Source: CAIYUC01 sp963682005 (GTDB taxonomy: Bacteria > Bacteroidota > Bacteroidia > Bacteroidales > FEN-979). From it: a stretch of DNA of 64,000 bases. Each line of letters begins with the position of its first letter. Positions within the stretch are counted from its first letter, which is position 1. The DNA lies in NCBI GenBank assembly GCA_963682005.1, contig OY820914.1:1488001-1552000 (forward strand), in the 5' to 3' direction. The notes under the pieces are model-generated. The model was not told where the DNA came from. It worked only from the letters and a program-made list of their open reading frames with translations, and did no database searches. Below, in pieces: positions 26,613 to 34,900 of this stretch. A program made the translations under genes and the position numbers.

Positions 26613-27341
26613 ATGAACAAAACAAAAGAACAACTCATTATTGAAAATGAGGAATTACATTCCCGGCTGTTTGAGACGGAAGAAACACTCATGGCAATCC
26701 GAAACGGCGAGATGGATGCGATTGTGGTTTCGGGAGCAAATGGCGAACAAGTCTATTCTCTCAGCTCTGCAGAAACACCATACCGTACTTTTGTAGAAGA
26801 GATGAATGAAGGAGCCCTGACGCTTACAAAGGAGGGTATGATTATCTATTGCAATAAAAAATTTGCTCAACTTGTAAACAATCCTATTGAACGCGTGATT
26901 GGTTTATCATTTCGACAATTAATAGCACAGAATGATCAATCTAAATTCGATCATCTGCATGCTCGGCTGACGAAAATCAAAAATGATGTTCTTATTACAT
27001 CCGTAACCGACTCATTATATCTGAAACTATCCTTTCACCTTCTGCCTTCTTATCTGCAAGGGGATCATTGCATCGTTATCGCAACTGACATATCGGAAAT
27101 GAAGCTGGCAGAAAAAAAGCTTCTTGAATTACAACATTTATTAGAGAAAAAATTAGATGTTATCCAGAAATTGCGGATTCAGCTTATTGATATAAAGATT
27201 GATAATGAATTGGAAATAGCAGAAATATTAAAGATTAATAAAAAACTGGTTAAGGAAATCGCAAGGCATGAGCTGATTGAGGCAGAACTGAAGCGAAAAC
27301 GGGATAAGTCAACGGAGTTATCCATATTAAACCGGTCATAA
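26613..27341 (+). CDS. PAS-domain protein of the kai operon, no kinase domain
   Basis: 242 aa, cytosolic. The N-terminal coiled coil (residues ~3-35, ending LMAIRNGEMDAIVVSG) and the following PAS domain (~57-170; YRTFVEEMNEGALTLTKEGMIIYCNKKFAQLV...) match the input end of PAS histidine kinases encoded next to kaiBC in many bacteria. After PAS there is a second long coiled coil (~172-240, QHLLEKKLDVIQKLRIQ...), and the protein stops at LSILNRS. There is no HisKA H-box, ATPase domain or receiver domain, and none is visible in the 56 nt downstream before the convergent gene. It may therefore be a sensor/adaptor that pairs with a separately encoded kinase, or the relic of a truncated kinase. It starts 51 nt after kaiB2. 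Confidence 0.8.
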   Translation: MNKTKEQLIIENEELHSRLFETEETLMAIRNGEMDAIVVSGANGEQVYSLSSAETPYRTFVEEMNEGALTLTKEGMIIYCNKKFAQLVNNPIERVIGLSFRQLIAQNDQSKFDHLHARLTKIKNDVLITSVTDSLYLKLSFHLLPSYLQGDHCIVIATDISEMKLAEKKLLELQHLLEKKLDVIQKLRIQLIDIKIDNELEIAEILKINKKLVKEIARHELIEAELKRKRDKSTELSILNRS

Positions 27342-27397
27342 CAATTACTGGCCTATGGCCATTGAATTCATAAAATCTTATTAACCAACAGCGGCCG

Positions 27398-30037
27398 CTA
27401 ATTACCGCCAATGGTCAAGGTTCCTTTCACAGTAAGAAATTTCAGGGCCTCAACTGTTAACGAAGCATCCGGAAGGATGGTCAGATCATGGCAGATTGCA
27501 GGAATTGCCAAAGAAACAACAGGCAAGTGGAGGGTTCCCGAAGGAATAATGGCATTGTTTGTTTCAACAGGTACCCCATGGATGGCCGCGTGATTCAGCA
27601 TTTGCCAGTTCGACGGATTGTGCCAATCCCCGTTTTCCAATCCGGTCCATACCCAGGTCAGATTTATGGGGCCGAATAAAAAATTCCCTTTTCCACTGAA
27701 TGTGACAACTGCGAGTTGATGCACTGAATCGTACGAAACAGAGGATATTGGCCCCTGCAGAATTTGCAAAGGGCTGTCGGCAGAAACCTTAACCATGCAG
27801 GAATCGGAAACATAGCCCCCATAGAGCGATGAATCAATCTTCATCCAGGCAACATCCATTTTTTTGTTTGTCCTGATGATGGTTCGGGTTCCGGCAATAA
27901 TACTGTCGCCATCCTGAAGAAACGCAATGGAAAAAAGACCACCGGTCGTCTCCGACAAAAAACTGATTTTCCCATTGCCTTTCACTGGTTTGTTCATGCC
28001 TGAAGAATCTGAAGAAACGGTGTAGAGGATGCCATTCTGCGAACAGAAAACAAGATCCCTGAACGTATCTGTCCGGATTCTGAAGGAGGCCTCTGTACTC
28101 CCTTGTCCCGCCGGCAATACCAGGGGCGGAGCCGTAATATAGGGGAACAGGGTGGAAAGAAAAAGCGTACTGGCAATGCCATTCTTTTGAACCAGCATCT
28201 TCGAATATTTTCTGAATCCTCCGGCAATAACCATGCTGTCAGGTTCGTAGGAATATCCTGAAACATTCCCTGTTGCAGTAACCCGTGCCAGAAGCGAGAC
28301 AGAATTTCTTGAATAAACGCCCTGCCCATTGCTGAAATCAGGAACAAAGGCCCCTGTTGATGCTGAAGGCGTGCTTCCAAATAATCCGTTCCCATGTAAC
28401 TGAAAGGTGTAGTTTTTGGGCGTTGCTGATGATACGAAGTCCGAAAGAAGGAAATAGCAGTTGCGTACGAACAGGTTTTTCCTGATGATATCGGCACCCT
28501 GGTATGTAACCCGAACCTCGCCATAATCGAGGAGGGGGGTATCGAAATAATGTTCAATAAATGCTGTATTTGTTGATGTGCTTACAAACTCACCATTCGG
28601 CGGCAATGGCCCGGCTCCGTTAACGAGGATGAGGCTGTGGTCAATGGCTTTATTTTCAAGTTCGGCCAGCGATGCGCCGGGATACCCCGGATCAACGGCA
28701 AGGAGTTCACCATATGCCATCAGTGAAAAACTGGATGCATCCCCCTGGTGATGGGCTTTGGCTCCGGTAAGCGCAATTCCATGTTTACCGATGAAATGCA
28801 TATAAACCGCGGAAGGCTCCCGGGAGGAGCGGAAAATCAGACTTCCTGCTGCAGGCAATGCCTGAAACAGACTATCTTCAGCGGGACCGTGTGGTATATT
28901 CGTCGCAATATATTGTGTCCGGACAAAAGGGTCATTAAGCGAAAAGCCCGGATTGAGCCAGTTGAATTGTGGTTTCCCCGACAGTGCCATGATGGAGGTT
29001 CCAAACCCCAGGTAGCTGTCATGGATGGAAGGACAACTTCCGTCGGGCATCCGGATCTTGTTCATCCAATCATAAATGCGGTCGTATCGAGGGTCGAACC
29101 AGGGATTCCGGATGGCTCGCACCGTGTTGTTAAAAGTGACCGGGTAATATCCATCCGGCAAAAAATTTCCCATGGAACGGATAAAAGGAAAAGCATTTTC
29201 GAATGCATATTTGAAGTAGTTCGGTCCTTCGGCATATCCCGCCAGGGTATCGGGTTCAGAAACACGCGGATAGGTGCCATTTTCCATCCACAGTGTGTTA
29301 TCCAGGTTATAGAGCCCTGCATTGATCCAGTTCTGTGGTTGATAGTTCACATTGGCATTTGAATAATCATTGAAAACAACCGCGGACATTCCAAGGGCTG
29401 AAGCAGTCATGATGCTGTGGTTGTTGAACTGGAAGGTAAAAAATTTCAGGTTGAGGAAGGTGTACGATGCCATAGCCATCTGGTAAAGGTTTGCCGTAAA
29501 AGTCAGCAATTTTGTTTTCGACGGTTCCAGTAACGTTTGTGCGACACCGGCACCTTTCAGCAGATCGTAGGCTATGAGGTATGAAATAAGTTCCTTCGAC
29601 CTGTTCTGCCAGGGATTATAAAAGGTCCAGAAAGTTCCGGCTTCAACCGTGGTGTTAATTTGTTCAAGCAATGACATTACACGGGCGAGCAGGAAGTCCC
29701 GATCGCTTTGAGACAATGGTTCTATGGTGTTGGATGAAAACCTCCGGTCCATAATGTAAACAAAGGCCGCTTCCCGGGCAATCATTGAGCGGACATACCG
29801 TTCGGTGTTGGTTGAGTTGCCGTCAGGGATGGCCGAATTTGCACTTACCCAGATGGCTCCATATAAAAAGAGATGATCAGTATCCTGAAGTGTTGCCCTG
29901 ACAACAGGTACGGAAGCGCTGTCAAGCAGTGTTCGCGGAAAACCGGGATCAAGACCCGGCGGGTTCCAGCTTCCCTGGGCAAAAATCCGGCAAGGGAGCA
30001 GGAGTGACAGGATGCCAAAGATCAAACGATTTTTCAT
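27398..30037 (-). CDS. Secreted heparinase II/III-like polysaccharide lyase
   Basis: 879 aa with a signal peptide (~1-20, ending RIFAQ). The N-terminal ~350 residues are helical and resemble the alpha-toroid of alginate/heparinase-type lyases (FTFQFNNHSIMTASALGM, then MENGTYPRVSEPDTLAGYAEGPNYFKYAF). The middle has the heparinase II/III beta-sheet signature H-H-Q-G-D-A-S-S-F-x-L-x-A-Y-G-E-L-L-A-V-D-P-G. Such enzymes cleave acidic polysaccharides by beta-elimination; candidate catalytic residues are the Asn-His of FNNHS, the Tyr of GPNYF and the His of AHHQGD. The C-terminal ~80 residues (WVWTGLENGDWHNPSNW...) form the small beta module that usually precedes a T9SS sorting domain, but the protein ends at TIGGN without one. 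The exact substrate is not readable from sequence. Confidence 0.75.
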   Translation of the reverse strand: MKNRLIFGILSLLLPCRIFAQGSWNPPGLDPGFPRTLLDSASVPVVRATLQDTDHLFLYGAIWVSANSAIPDGNSTNTERYVRSMIAREAAFVYIMDRRFSSNTIEPLSQSDRDFLLARVMSLLEQINTTVEAGTFWTFYNPWQNRSKELISYLIAYDLLKGAGVAQTLLEPSKTKLLTFTANLYQMAMASYTFLNLKFFTFQFNNHSIMTASALGMSAVVFNDYSNANVNYQPQNWINAGLYNLDNTLWMENGTYPRVSEPDTLAGYAEGPNYFKYAFENAFPFIRSMGNFLPDGYYPVTFNNTVRAIRNPWFDPRYDRIYDWMNKIRMPDGSCPSIHDSYLGFGTSIMALSGKPQFNWLNPGFSLNDPFVRTQYIATNIPHGPAEDSLFQALPAAGSLIFRSSREPSAVYMHFIGKHGIALTGAKAHHQGDASSFSLMAYGELLAVDPGYPGASLAELENKAIDHSLILVNGAGPLPPNGEFVSTSTNTAFIEHYFDTPLLDYGEVRVTYQGADIIRKNLFVRNCYFLLSDFVSSATPKNYTFQLHGNGLFGSTPSASTGAFVPDFSNGQGVYSRNSVSLLARVTATGNVSGYSYEPDSMVIAGGFRKYSKMLVQKNGIASTLFLSTLFPYITAPPLVLPAGQGSTEASFRIRTDTFRDLVFCSQNGILYTVSSDSSGMNKPVKGNGKISFLSETTGGLFSIAFLQDGDSIIAGTRTIIRTNKKMDVAWMKIDSSLYGGYVSDSCMVKVSADSPLQILQGPISSVSYDSVHQLAVVTFSGKGNFLFGPINLTWVWTGLENGDWHNPSNWQMLNHAAIHGVPVETNNAIIPSGTLHLPVVSLAIPAICHDLTILPDASLTVEALKFLTVKGTLTIGGN

Positions 30038-30180
30038 ATTTTCTCATAAAGGTAAGCCTTTTTTGAGTCTTTTCCTATTCGCAAACATGAAATTGTCAAT
30101 GCAATCGTGTGACTGGAACTATCTAATTCTTCCACTTCCCTTCGACAGGCTCAGGGCAGGCTGCTCAGCATGACCAACGG

Positions 30181-30816
30181 ATGCCTCGCTGCTCCCAAAC
30201 AATTCTTGCTGACACAACAGGATCATTCTGGGTAAAAGTCACCAACGGAAGTAAAAATGGCACAGATACCGTATCCATCGTCCTTTCTTACAAACTTCCG
30301 CGGATTGAGACAGACTTTGGAAATATGCTGATCTGGCTTTACCCGCAAACGCCGCTTCACCGGCATAATTTCATCAAGCTGGTCACGGATCAGTTTTACG
30401 ACAGCCTGATATTTCACAGGGTTATTGCCAATTTTGTGGAGCAGGGCGGCGATCCCCTGGGAACAGGATATGGCGGCCCTGGCTATACGATCCCTGCGGA
30501 GATCAGGTCTGACCTCACTCACGTTTACGCTGCTATCGGAGCTGCACGATTGGCCGACAATGTGAATCCGAACCGGGAATCCAACGGGTCGCAATTTTAC
30601 ATTGTCAATAATAAATCCGGGTACCCGTCACTAAACGGGAAATATACCGTTTTCGGTATTGTGATTGACGGGTTCAGCGCAGTCGATGCCATTGCCGTGG
30701 TCCCGACAAACCCCAATAACAACAGGCCATTGACCAATGTCTATATGACCAGGGTCAGGATCGTAAACTATACTGCAGCCGAATTGAAGAATGTTTTTGG
30801 TTTCCAGATTCCCTGA
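30181..30816 (+). pseudogene. 5'-truncated second cyclophilin-type isomerase copy
   Basis: Open for 211 codons and highly similar to residues ~73-278 of the cyclophilin lipoprotein at 6541-7377, including FHRVIANFVEQGGDP and GSQFYIV. Most differences are synonymous or conservative, so the domain was under selection after duplication. The signal peptide, lipobox and most of the Ig-like module are missing: homology begins near 30199 inside the Ig-like domain. Just upstream lies unrelated sequence with a dispersed-repeat look (CCCTTCGACAGGCTCAGG). The first ATG gives MPRCSQTILAD, with no export signal. Either this is a pseudogene or it makes a cytosolic isomerase. The hallmark Pro after FHRVI is changed to Ala. 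Confidence 0.6.
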
Positions 30817-31043
30817 ACCCGCTTCAAGGTTATCCTTCTTTAATCATAATAGAATAAACGAAATTTCGCTCACGTTTCGCCGACTTTTCCAAATTTATTA
30901 GTTTAACCTGACTCAGGAACAGGACAAACGAACTGATTTAGGTTATCACAGAACCCTGACCGCCGCTTTTGTCATATCTTAACTTACCTCCCAATAGAAC
31001 AGGAGCACAAAGATATAATTATCGGTACCCGGAATTAAATCTA

Positions 31044-31074
31044 TTGACATGCCTTATTTTTTTCCTTACATTTG
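31044..31074 (+). promoter_or_regulatory. Promoter of the FISUMP lipoprotein gene
   Basis: TTG (31044-31046), 20-nt spacer, TACATTTG (31067-31074): a full Bacteroidota -33/-7 promoter, 39 nt before the ATG at 31114. Confidence 0.7.
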
Positions 31075-31113
31075 ATCCTGATAATAATGATAACCATTAA
31101 AAATTGAGTAACT

Positions 31114-31854
31114 ATGAAAACAAAGATCAGGATCATTATTTTCCCATTGGCTGCACTCGCAGTGCTGTTAATGATTAGCAATAGTTGCAAAAAGAAAAGT
31201 GAAGACAATAATCCTGCACCTGATCCACCAATCGGAGCCGTGACGGACAAAGACGGCAATGTATATCATACTGTTACCATTGGTACGCAGGTGTGGATGG
31301 TTGAGAACCTCAAAACCACCAAATACAATGATGGCTCTGCCATACCATTGGTGACAGATATTACGGGATGGGATACATTAAGTACTCCTGGCTATTGTTG
31401 GTATAACAACGATTCTGCTAATAAAATCACTTATGGTGCTATTTATAACTGGCATACCGTAAACACGGGCAAACTTGCCCCAACGGGATGGCATATACCC
31501 ACCTATGCAGAATGGAGCACATTGATAACGACTCTTGGAGGAGATAGTGTAGCTGGTGGAAGAATGAAATCTATTGGTACTATTGAAGGAGGGTCAGGCT
31601 TGTGGTATGCGCCCAATACTGGTGCAAGCAATGAAAGCGGCTTTTCGGCTCTGCCGGGTGCCCACCGTAACGGGAATGGTACATTCAGTAGTATTGGTCT
31701 GGGAAAAACGAGTTACTGGTGGTCAGCAACAGAATACAATTCCTCCTTCCCATGGTATCTGTACCTCAGTAACAACACTGCTCAAGCCTATCTTGTATAT
31801 GGCTACAATAAAAACTTCGGTTATTATATCCGGTGCATCAAGAATGTAAAATAG
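31114..31854 (+). CDS. FISUMP-domain lipoprotein
   Basis: 246 aa. The lipoprotein signal peptide ends LMISNSC (Cys at ~25), followed by KKKSEDN. One FISUMP domain fills residues ~42-245: DKDGNVYHTVTIGTQVWMVENLKTTKYNDG, TPGYCWYNND, APTGWHIPTYAEW, LWYAPNTGASNESGFSALPG, WWSATE and a final YYIRCIK. It lacks the Fn3-like repeats of the large FISUMP protein at 20-23.7 kb and is only distantly similar to it. Lipidation predicts anchoring at the outer membrane. It lies inside the duplicated block between the cyclophilin copy and the EADF-repeat gene; the first copy of the block has no counterpart at that position. Confidence 0.88.
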   Translation: MKTKIRIIIFPLAALAVLLMISNSCKKKSEDNNPAPDPPIGAVTDKDGNVYHTVTIGTQVWMVENLKTTKYNDGSAIPLVTDITGWDTLSTPGYCWYNNDSANKITYGAIYNWHTVNTGKLAPTGWHIPTYAEWSTLITTLGGDSVAGGRMKSIGTIEGGSGLWYAPNTGASNESGFSALPGAHRNGNGTFSSIGLGKTSYWWSATEYNSSFPWYLYLSNNTAQAYLVYGYNKNFGYYIRCIKNVK

Positions 31855-31927
31855 GACAGTTTCCAAACTAAATGAAAAAGCCGAAAAGGCTGACCCTTTC
31901 ATCCGGCCTGTGAATGGCTGTTATTGA

Positions 31928-32296
31928 CTATTCAAAATCAGCCAGGGCAGGTGTTGTTGGGGCCAATGCTGTAAGATCTGCCTGCAGCCAGATATCATCA
32001 GTAAAATCAGCCTCGGCAGGCGAGAAGGGCGCAAGGTTTGTTAAATCAATGCTGGTTTCAGGAACAAAATCAGAAAAATCGGCTTCTTCCGGAGTTACAG
32101 GAGCCAGTGTTGCAAGGTTTATTCCGGTCATCTCATCTTCAAAGGTGGCCACAGTTGGGGTCATCGGTCCAGAGATGCATGTAAGGCAGGAATATTCGCA
32201 ATCATTATTCAGGGATGTCGTTTCATTGTTTCCGCCAAAAAGAATACTTGCCTGAAAAGAGAAAATAGCTGCTATGATTATTGTTGTTGTTTTCAT
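31928..32296 (-). CDS. Small secreted EADF-repeat protein, copy 2
   Basis: 122 aa. The signal peptide (~1-21, MKTTTIIIAAIFSFQASILFGG) is nearly identical to that of copy 1. After CEYSCLTC come degenerate ~23-residue units with core LAPxTPxEADFxDx, about four in all: TPTVATFEDE, TPEEADFSDF, SPAEADFTDD, TPALADFE. The protein is acidic, with no aromatic-rich or enzymatic motif. I do not recognise the family. The cysteine pair just after the signal peptide may form a disulfide or bind a metal. It is convergent with the FISUMP lipoprotein, and its promoter region matches that of copy 1 box for box. Confidence 0.75.
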   Translation of the reverse strand: MKTTTIIIAAIFSFQASILFGGNNETTSLNNDCEYSCLTCISGPMTPTVATFEDEMTGINLATLAPVTPEEADFSDFVPETSIDLTNLAPFSPAEADFTDDIWLQADLTALAPTTPALADFE

Positions 32297-32323
32297 CGTT
32301 TAAGTTTTTAAGATCTGATGATG

Positions 32324-32355
32324 CAAATGTACGTTCCCCGACATGCCGGAATCAA
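32324..32355 (-). promoter_or_regulatory. Promoter of EADF-repeat gene, copy 2
   Basis: On the minus strand: TTG (32355-32353), 21-nt spacer, TACATTTG (32331-32324), 27 nt before the start codon. Spacing and flanks (TTGATTCCGGC, ACATTTGCA, CATCAGA) match copy 1. Confidence 0.78.
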
Positions 32356-32399
32356 GGGGTGATTTGCCTGATAATATTTTGGATTTTACTGTTTTATAG

Positions 32400-32415
32400 T
32401 GCGTAATTTTACGCA
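32400..32415. promoter_or_regulatory. Inverted-repeat operator candidate upstream of EADF copy 2
   Basis: TGCGTAA-TT-TTACGCA: perfect 7-bp arms with a 2-bp centre, 45 nt upstream of the -33 box. A diverged form lies at the same distance upstream of copy 1 (10673-10690). The position fits an activator or repressor site; the regulator is unknown. Confidence 0.5.
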
Positions 32416-32473
32416 TTGAACAGACGCTAAAAGAAAGTAGATAAAACGAATTGAGGATGCCTTGAAAGGTTTC

Positions 32474-32580
32474 AACCACAAAGATCACAAAGGATCTCAC
32501 AAAGTCACGCAAAGGTATTTTGGCAGGACCTAACCTGCTTTGAGTACCTTCGTGTTGCACGTTGAGCGCCTTCGCGGTAA
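32474..32580. repeat. Foldable CACAAAG-type intergenic element, copy 2
   Basis: Begins AACCACAAAG and ends CTTCGCGGTAA, with CACAAAG/CGCAAAG units on the left and CTTTGAG/CCTTCG units on the right, so it can fold into a long imperfect hairpin. It matches the element at 14681-14785 in length, ends and position relative to the isomerase copies. Confidence 0.6.
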
Positions 32581-32664
32581 AATTTTTTCTTTAGTGCAAC
32601 CTCAAAACGGAACGGAAATTAATTTCGATCGCTAAATTTGTAATGAACCCCAAAGATATTACTT

Positions 32665-33828
32665 GTGATAAAAATTAAACCGCTGGCATTTAAAGGTGCA
32701 CCGGGTGCTCTTTTTGAGAATGCGGGTGCCCGGATTGAAAAACTGATCTCACCGGACAAATACCAGCTTGCCGAAAGAAATCCCGATGTCCTGTTCTTCC
32801 TCACGGGCGGATCCGAACAATTGGCGGCGGAAATGGTTTCTGCGGGCCGGTTTTATATCCTGATCGGCTCACAGCACGACAATTCATACGCTTCTGCCAC
32901 GGAAGTCAAGGCCCGTTTGAACGACAGGAAGATTGCCTCTATGCTCTTGGATGAAGAAGAAACTGGAACCAAAGACCTTTTGAATGACTTCTTTACCATA
33001 AAGCACGCAATGAACAGGTTAAACGGTCAAAGGCTCGGACTGTTCGGACAGGTTTCGGAATGGCTTATTTCCTCCGACATTCCGGCTGGCCTGCTGCAAT
33101 CCAGGTTTGGAATTGAGCTGATCGGTATTCCCTGGAGCAGCCTGAATCATTATTCCAGAGTTGAAGCCTCCGGGGATTTTCTTGAATTCTTTTCGGATGA
33201 AAAGAAGGCCGACCTTAACGAAACTGCAAGAGTAAACGAATTGTTGAGGGCAACCATTGAAAAATGGAACCTGGATGCGATCACGGTTGAGTGTTTCCCG
33301 ATGGTACAAAAAGACGGCGTCACCGCGTGCCTGCCGCTGGCAAAATTCAATTACGACGGAATCCCGGCAGGTTGCGAAGGCGACATCACGGCGATTGCCG
33401 GCATGATGCTTTGTAAAGAGCTGACAGGGATCATTCCCTGGATGGCGAACATAAACAAAGCGACGAATGATGTTTGCATGTTCTCACATTGTACCATTGC
33501 TCCCGGCCTGGTTTCTGATTTTTCAGTAAAAACACACTTTGAAACAGGGAAGGGCACCGCCATTGAAGGTAATTTTAAAGATGACCTGGTAACCATTTTT
33601 CGTTTCGACAACAAGCTCAGCAAGGCGTTTATTGCATCAGGGAACATTACTGCCCGGCCGAAGTCCGGTACGGCCTGTCGCACCCAGATCGAAGTGAAAC
33701 TCACCAGAGAGGAAGTCAGATTGCTCAGGGAATATCCGCTTGGAAACCATCATCTCATCCTTCCGGGCGATTGGAAAGCCTTATTGCATCTTGCCTGTAC
33801 CCATCTTGGAATAGATGTGCTTAAGTAA
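32665..33828 (+). CDS. L-fucose/L-arabinose isomerase-like protein
   Basis: 387 aa from the GTG at 32665, a start supported by conservation of the same GTG in the decayed copy at 15540. The N-terminal ~200 residues are a sugar-isomerase-like Rossmann region. The second half has the family core: ITVECFPM, then GIPAGCEGDITAIAGMMLCKELTG, FSHCTIAPGL, and a C-terminal GNHHLILPGDWKALLHLA...LGID. These match fucose/arabinose isomerase-like proteins, with Glu of the CEGD loop and His of the HC and NHH motifs as candidate metal or catalytic residues. It would interconvert an aldose and ketose in the cytosol; the sugar is not determinable. No sugar kinase or transporter lies next to it, though the GH92 mannosidase is 1 kb downstream. 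About 95 nt separate it from the universal stress gene. Confidence 0.72.
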   Translation: MIKIKPLAFKGAPGALFENAGARIEKLISPDKYQLAERNPDVLFFLTGGSEQLAAEMVSAGRFYILIGSQHDNSYASATEVKARLNDRKIASMLLDEEETGTKDLLNDFFTIKHAMNRLNGQRLGLFGQVSEWLISSDIPAGLLQSRFGIELIGIPWSSLNHYSRVEASGDFLEFFSDEKKADLNETARVNELLRATIEKWNLDAITVECFPMVQKDGVTACLPLAKFNYDGIPAGCEGDITAIAGMMLCKELTGIIPWMANINKATNDVCMFSHCTIAPGLVSDFSVKTHFETGKGTAIEGNFKDDLVTIFRFDNKLSKAFIASGNITARPKSGTACRTQIEVKLTREEVRLLREYPLGNHHLILPGDWKALLHLACTHLGIDVLK

Positions 33829-33885
33829 AACCAAATAACAGACCGGTTTTTCCGGCTTCAGGCTGGTATTAACTGGCCAAATAAT

Positions 33886-33893
33886 TAACTTTG
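33886..33893 (+). promoter_or_regulatory. Bacteroidota -7 element for the universal stress gene
   Basis: TAACTTTG matches TAnnTTTG, 30 nt before the ATG at 33924. No -33 TTG at standard spacing. Confidence 0.4.
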
Positions 33894-33923
33894 TGCCATA
33901 GCATTTAAAAAACTCCGTTATTT

Positions 33924-34802
33924 ATGATGCAGATCCTTGTCCCCGTCGATTTCGAACCCCAGTCGCTCATCGCCCTTGAGCAATCTTACAACCTGGCCCG
34001 GCTGCTGCCGGCAGAGATCGTGCTGCTGTATGTTTATGAACCCCCTGCCGGTTTAAAATCCCTGTTCGGCGCCACATATGATGATGAGATATTGAAGAAA
34101 CTGGAAGAGAAACTGGAAGATCTCTCTTTAAAAATAAAGGCTGATACCGGGTTGCAGGTTTCAACGATCCTTGAAACAGGCCGGATCTATTCGAAGATCC
34201 TTGATACAGCTGATAAGATCGGGGCCCAGTTCATCGTTATGGGCACGCACAGCCAGCCCGATCTTCCCGGCGACGCCGTCGGGGTGATGGGGGCCAACAG
34301 TTCCCGGGTACTGCGTTCGATCAAATGCCCGGTGATCACCATCAATGCGCGGCATCATTACAACGGCTGCAGGAATATCCTTCTTCCCCTGGATCTTACC
34401 GCCGATAGCAGGCAGAAAGTCTCCTGGGGCATTAAGATCGCCCGGATCTACGGAGCGGGAATCAAGGTGGTATCGGGAATATGGAGCAAAAATGACCCTG
34501 ACGTTTACAACAGGCTCAGCCTGCTGGCCGGGCAGGTAAAGCATTTTATCGAAAAAGAGGGGATACCATGCACCGCTGAAATTGTCATGGATGTGGAAAA
34601 CGAGAAAGCCCTCATCCCTGCCGTCCTTAACTACGCGGAAAAGCAAGGAGATATAGATCTCGTCATGATCATGACCCAGCAGGAAGCCGGCGTGATCGAA
34701 TTTTTCGTGGGATCACGCGCCCAGGAGTTTGTACGATTGTCGCCCATTCCTGTCATGTCAATCGCCCCGAAAGAACTGGGTTTCGTCTCGATTTTCAGTT
34801 AA
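33924..34802 (+). CDS. Tandem universal stress protein (two Usp domains)
   Basis: 292 aa, cytosolic. The first Usp domain (~1-146) has ILVPVDFEPQSLIALEQSYNLARLL, AQFIVMGTHSQ and the ATP-loop-like GVMGANSSRVLRSIKCPVITI. The second (~147-292) has NILLPLDLTADSRQKVSWGIKIARIYG, DLVMIMTQQ and VGSRAQEFVRLSPIPVMSI. The first domain keeps a G-x-x-G-x(9)-G/S-type nucleotide loop; the second is degenerate. The ATG could be either of the two at 33924 or 33927. Usp proteins respond to starvation and stress, but no specific partner is visible. A strong hairpin follows and separates it from the GH92 gene. Confidence 0.9.
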   Translation: MMQILVPVDFEPQSLIALEQSYNLARLLPAEIVLLYVYEPPAGLKSLFGATYDDEILKKLEEKLEDLSLKIKADTGLQVSTILETGRIYSKILDTADKIGAQFIVMGTHSQPDLPGDAVGVMGANSSRVLRSIKCPVITINARHHYNGCRNILLPLDLTADSRQKVSWGIKIARIYGAGIKVVSGIWSKNDPDVYNRLSLLAGQVKHFIEKEGIPCTAEIVMDVENEKALIPAVLNYAEKQGDIDLVMIMTQQEAGVIEFFVGSRAQEFVRLSPIPVMSIAPKELGFVSIFS

Positions 34803-34832
34803 GCAGGACGGTCTGATTGGTTTTTAGCCCTG

Positions 34833-34859
34833 TTGGCGCGCGTCTGTGACGCGTGCCAA
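34833..34859. terminator. Strong hairpin between Usp and GH92 genes
   Basis: TTGGCGCGCGTC-TGT-GACGCGTGCCAA: 12-bp arms with a single mismatch, 30 nt after the Usp stop codon. Probably a terminator, though the TCTGTGA centre resembles dispersed intergenic repeats. Confidence 0.5.
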
Positions 34860-34900
34860 AACTAAAACACCACTTAAGAATTGCAATATAAAATTCAGTT

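Larger units (their letters stand above)
32297..32664. other. Intergenic region upstream of EADF copy 2 and the isomerase gene
   Basis: Holds the EADF promoter, the inverted repeat at 32400-32415 and the foldable repeat at 32474-32580. No gene is visible. Confidence 0.5.
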
